In this document: one piece after another, positions 63,235-64,000 of the stretch
Numbering within the stretch: position 1 is the first letter of the stretch
Layout: each line of letters begins with the position of its first letter
Source: Eubacterium pyruvativorans
GTDB lineage: Bacteria > Bacillota > Clostridia > Peptostreptococcales > Anaerovoracaceae
Assembly (NCBI RefSeq): GCF_900102225.1
Contig: NZ_FNBF01000004.1
Coordinates: 60,675-124,674, forward strand
Length of the DNA stretch: 64,000 nt
Direction of reading: 5' to 3'
The notes under the pieces: generated by a model
Told to the model about the DNA's origin: nothing
The model's database searches: none
The model's input: the letters and a program-made list of their open reading frames with translations, nothing else
Made by a program: the position numbers and the translations under genes

Positions 63235-63394
63235 TTTTGCTGTCTCGGACTATCGGGACGGCTTTTCTGTTTTTCACGAATTCCAAACATGATATACTAA
63301 GTAACGAAATTGTGCTAATGAGAAATGGATGTCATTGCTACTGATTTCAAAGCCACTTGGAAGAAGACAAGATGGGTATTCCAAGATATAAATC
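63235..63394 (+). repeat. Repeat B, copy 3
   Basis: Same 160-bp length as B1, with terminator (GCTGTCTCG with CGGGACGGC, T-rich tail), extended -10 promoter (TGATATACT at about 63290-63298) and the micro-ORF from ATG 63325. The micro-ORF differs from B1 by changes such as Tyr to Trp and Tyr to Phe and here runs 34 codons to TAA 63427-63429, overlapping the start of the ACT-domain gene. Confidence 0.88.
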
Positions 63395-63416
63395 GAGATT
63401 TGTGGAGGAGAGTAAT

Positions 63417-63671
63417 TTGCTGGTGTTAAATAATTTAGAGCGGTTGCTAACGGTATGTAAAGTCAAAAGCATTGATGATATAGATTTAAGCAAGGAATTC
63501 TACTTCATTGGGAAAACAGATGAAGAAATTTCTCTTGTGTGTGAAACAAATGACGTCCCTGAAAATACAATAGAACGTGAAGATGGGTGGCGTGGTTTCC
63601 GTATTCAAGGAATTTTGGATTTTTCACTCATTGGTATTCTTTCAAAGGGCGGCGTCCGTATAATGGTGTAA
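63417..63671 (+). pseudogene. ACT-domain protein, 3' end cut by IS256-family insertion
   Basis: TTG 63417 has GGAGGAG with 6-nt spacing and gives MLVLNNLERLLTVCKV at the N terminus. The body matches ACT-domain proteins of the CASTOR-like family: KEFYFIGKTDEEISLVCETN, EDGWRGFRIQGI and LDFSLIGILSK. At that point, near 63646, the sequence changes to the end of an IS256-type element, and the frame adds GGVRIMV before stopping. The second ACT half (about 40-50 residues) is missing, so the protein is probably inactive. An ATG at 63372 lies in repeat B3 and is not preferred. Confidence 0.75.
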
Positions 63672-64000
63672 ATTGAAAAATTAAAAAGAGCCAGGTGCTC
63701 GACCTTTAGGTATAATGAAAATCGACCAAAATCACCATTAATACCAAGGAAGGAGAACACGATGGCTCAACTCAATATTACATTGAATCAGGAGGAAATT
63801 CTACAATTACTTTCCGTGGATCGCGATGAAGCGTTCCGGACACTGCTCACCAACAGTCTCAACAGCATCCTGAAGGCGGAGTCTCAGGAACAGCTTCGGG
63901 CTGCGCCGTATGAGCGTTCTGACGAACGCACAGACAGTCGCAACGGCATCCGCAGCCGGACCCTGAAGACCCGGATCGGCACCATCACATTGGAAGTTCC
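63647..64000 (+). mobile_element. IS256-family insertion sequence, left end (continues past window)
   Basis: The element begins near 63647 with the sequence GTCCGTATAATGGTGTAAA, which resembles the terminal inverted repeat common in IS256-family elements (GTCCGTATAATTGTGTAAA-like). It contains a short leader with a TATAAT at 63711-63716 and the 5' end of a transposase gene. The right end and target duplication are not visible. It interrupts the ACT-domain gene. Confidence 0.82.
63762..64000 (+). CDS. IS256-family transposase, N-terminal part (runs off window)
   Basis: ATG 63762 has AAGGAGAA upstream. The visible 79 residues include NQEEILQLLSVDRDEAFRTL, LNSILKAESQEQLRAAPYER, the family hallmark YERSDERTDSRNG and RTLKTRIGTITLEVP, typical of IS256-family (Mutator-like) transposases. 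The DDE catalytic residues lie beyond the window, so activity cannot be judged. Confidence 0.93.
   Translation, partial: MAQLNITLNQEEILQLLSVDRDEAFRTLLTNSLNSILKAESQEQLRAAPYERSDERTDSRNGIRSRTLKTRIGTITLEV

Noticed and set aside
53425..64000. CRISPR array or integron attC sites among the repeats
   Set aside because: The repeats are three dispersed copies of 120-280 and 160 bp, not short regular repeats with spacers, and the attC-like core and an IntI are absent.

Overview
The window looks like a chromosomal stretch from a gut-type Firmicute in class Clostridia, most likely a fairly G+C-rich Lachnospiraceae-like organism. This rests on gene order and family content, not on an rRNA: argR-recN, ruvCAB-queA, comEC-holA, a def-fmt-yugP-rsmB-stp-prkC-rsgA-rpe block, a PASTA-domain kinase, QueH-type queuosine synthesis and a CIRCE/HrcA-controlled clpB. 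No tRNA, rRNA or CRISPR array was seen.

Layout. 1-9.8 kb: the 3' end of tex, a CIRCE-controlled clpB that carries an in-frame TGA at a conserved Trp position, a methyltransferase, an iron-type alcohol dehydrogenase, a UvrD-like helicase, thiM, an orphan radical SAM protein and thymidine kinase. 9.9-15.6 kb: a secreted SH3/glucosaminidase cell-wall enzyme, then a GAF-GGDEF-EAL-PAS protein overlapping a convergent YhcC-type radical SAM gene. 15.6-27.8 kb: queH, asnA, priA and a long co-directional housekeeping operon (def, fmt, thioesterase, yugP, rsmB, stp, prkC, rsgA, rpe) for translation start, ribosome maturation and Ser/Thr signalling. 27.8-44.6 kb: a class A PBP (minus strand), a frameshifted small membrane protein plus an FMN-dependent hydroxyacid oxidase, comEC, a second GGDEF-EAL protein, holA, recN/argR (minus strand), ruvCAB and queA. 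44.6-50.8 kb: a secreted protein of unknown function and a complete BceRSAB-type antimicrobial-peptide sensing and ABC transport module, placed between queA and its usual partner tgt. 50.9-53.4 kb: tgt and an RlmD-type methyltransferase.

From 53.4 kb to the end the DNA is visibly more A+T-rich and is an accessory mosaic: a YafY-GyrI-YoaP trio, a GNAT, a Cys-rich small protein, TetR with two sirtuin-like genes, a MarR-radical SAM-radical SAM operon, and an ACT-domain gene cut by an IS256-family element whose transposase runs off the window. These cargo modules are separated by two repeat families. Repeat A (about 120-280 bp) follows cargo genes and holds terminator-like hairpins. Repeat B (160 bp, or a 52-bp partial copy) precedes cargo genes and holds a terminator, a promoter and a conserved micro-ORF. 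Between A and B lie decayed 3' ends of a large serine recombinase.

The most unusual items are this A-recombinase-B punctuation, the sirtuin pair in which the catalytic His position is Gln in one protein and Glu in the other, the MarR/two-radical-SAM operon whose 15-bp operator arms can also hide the ribosome-binding site, the clpB nonsense codon, a T9 frameshift in a membrane-protein gene, and two c-di-GMP proteins with opposite degenerate domains.
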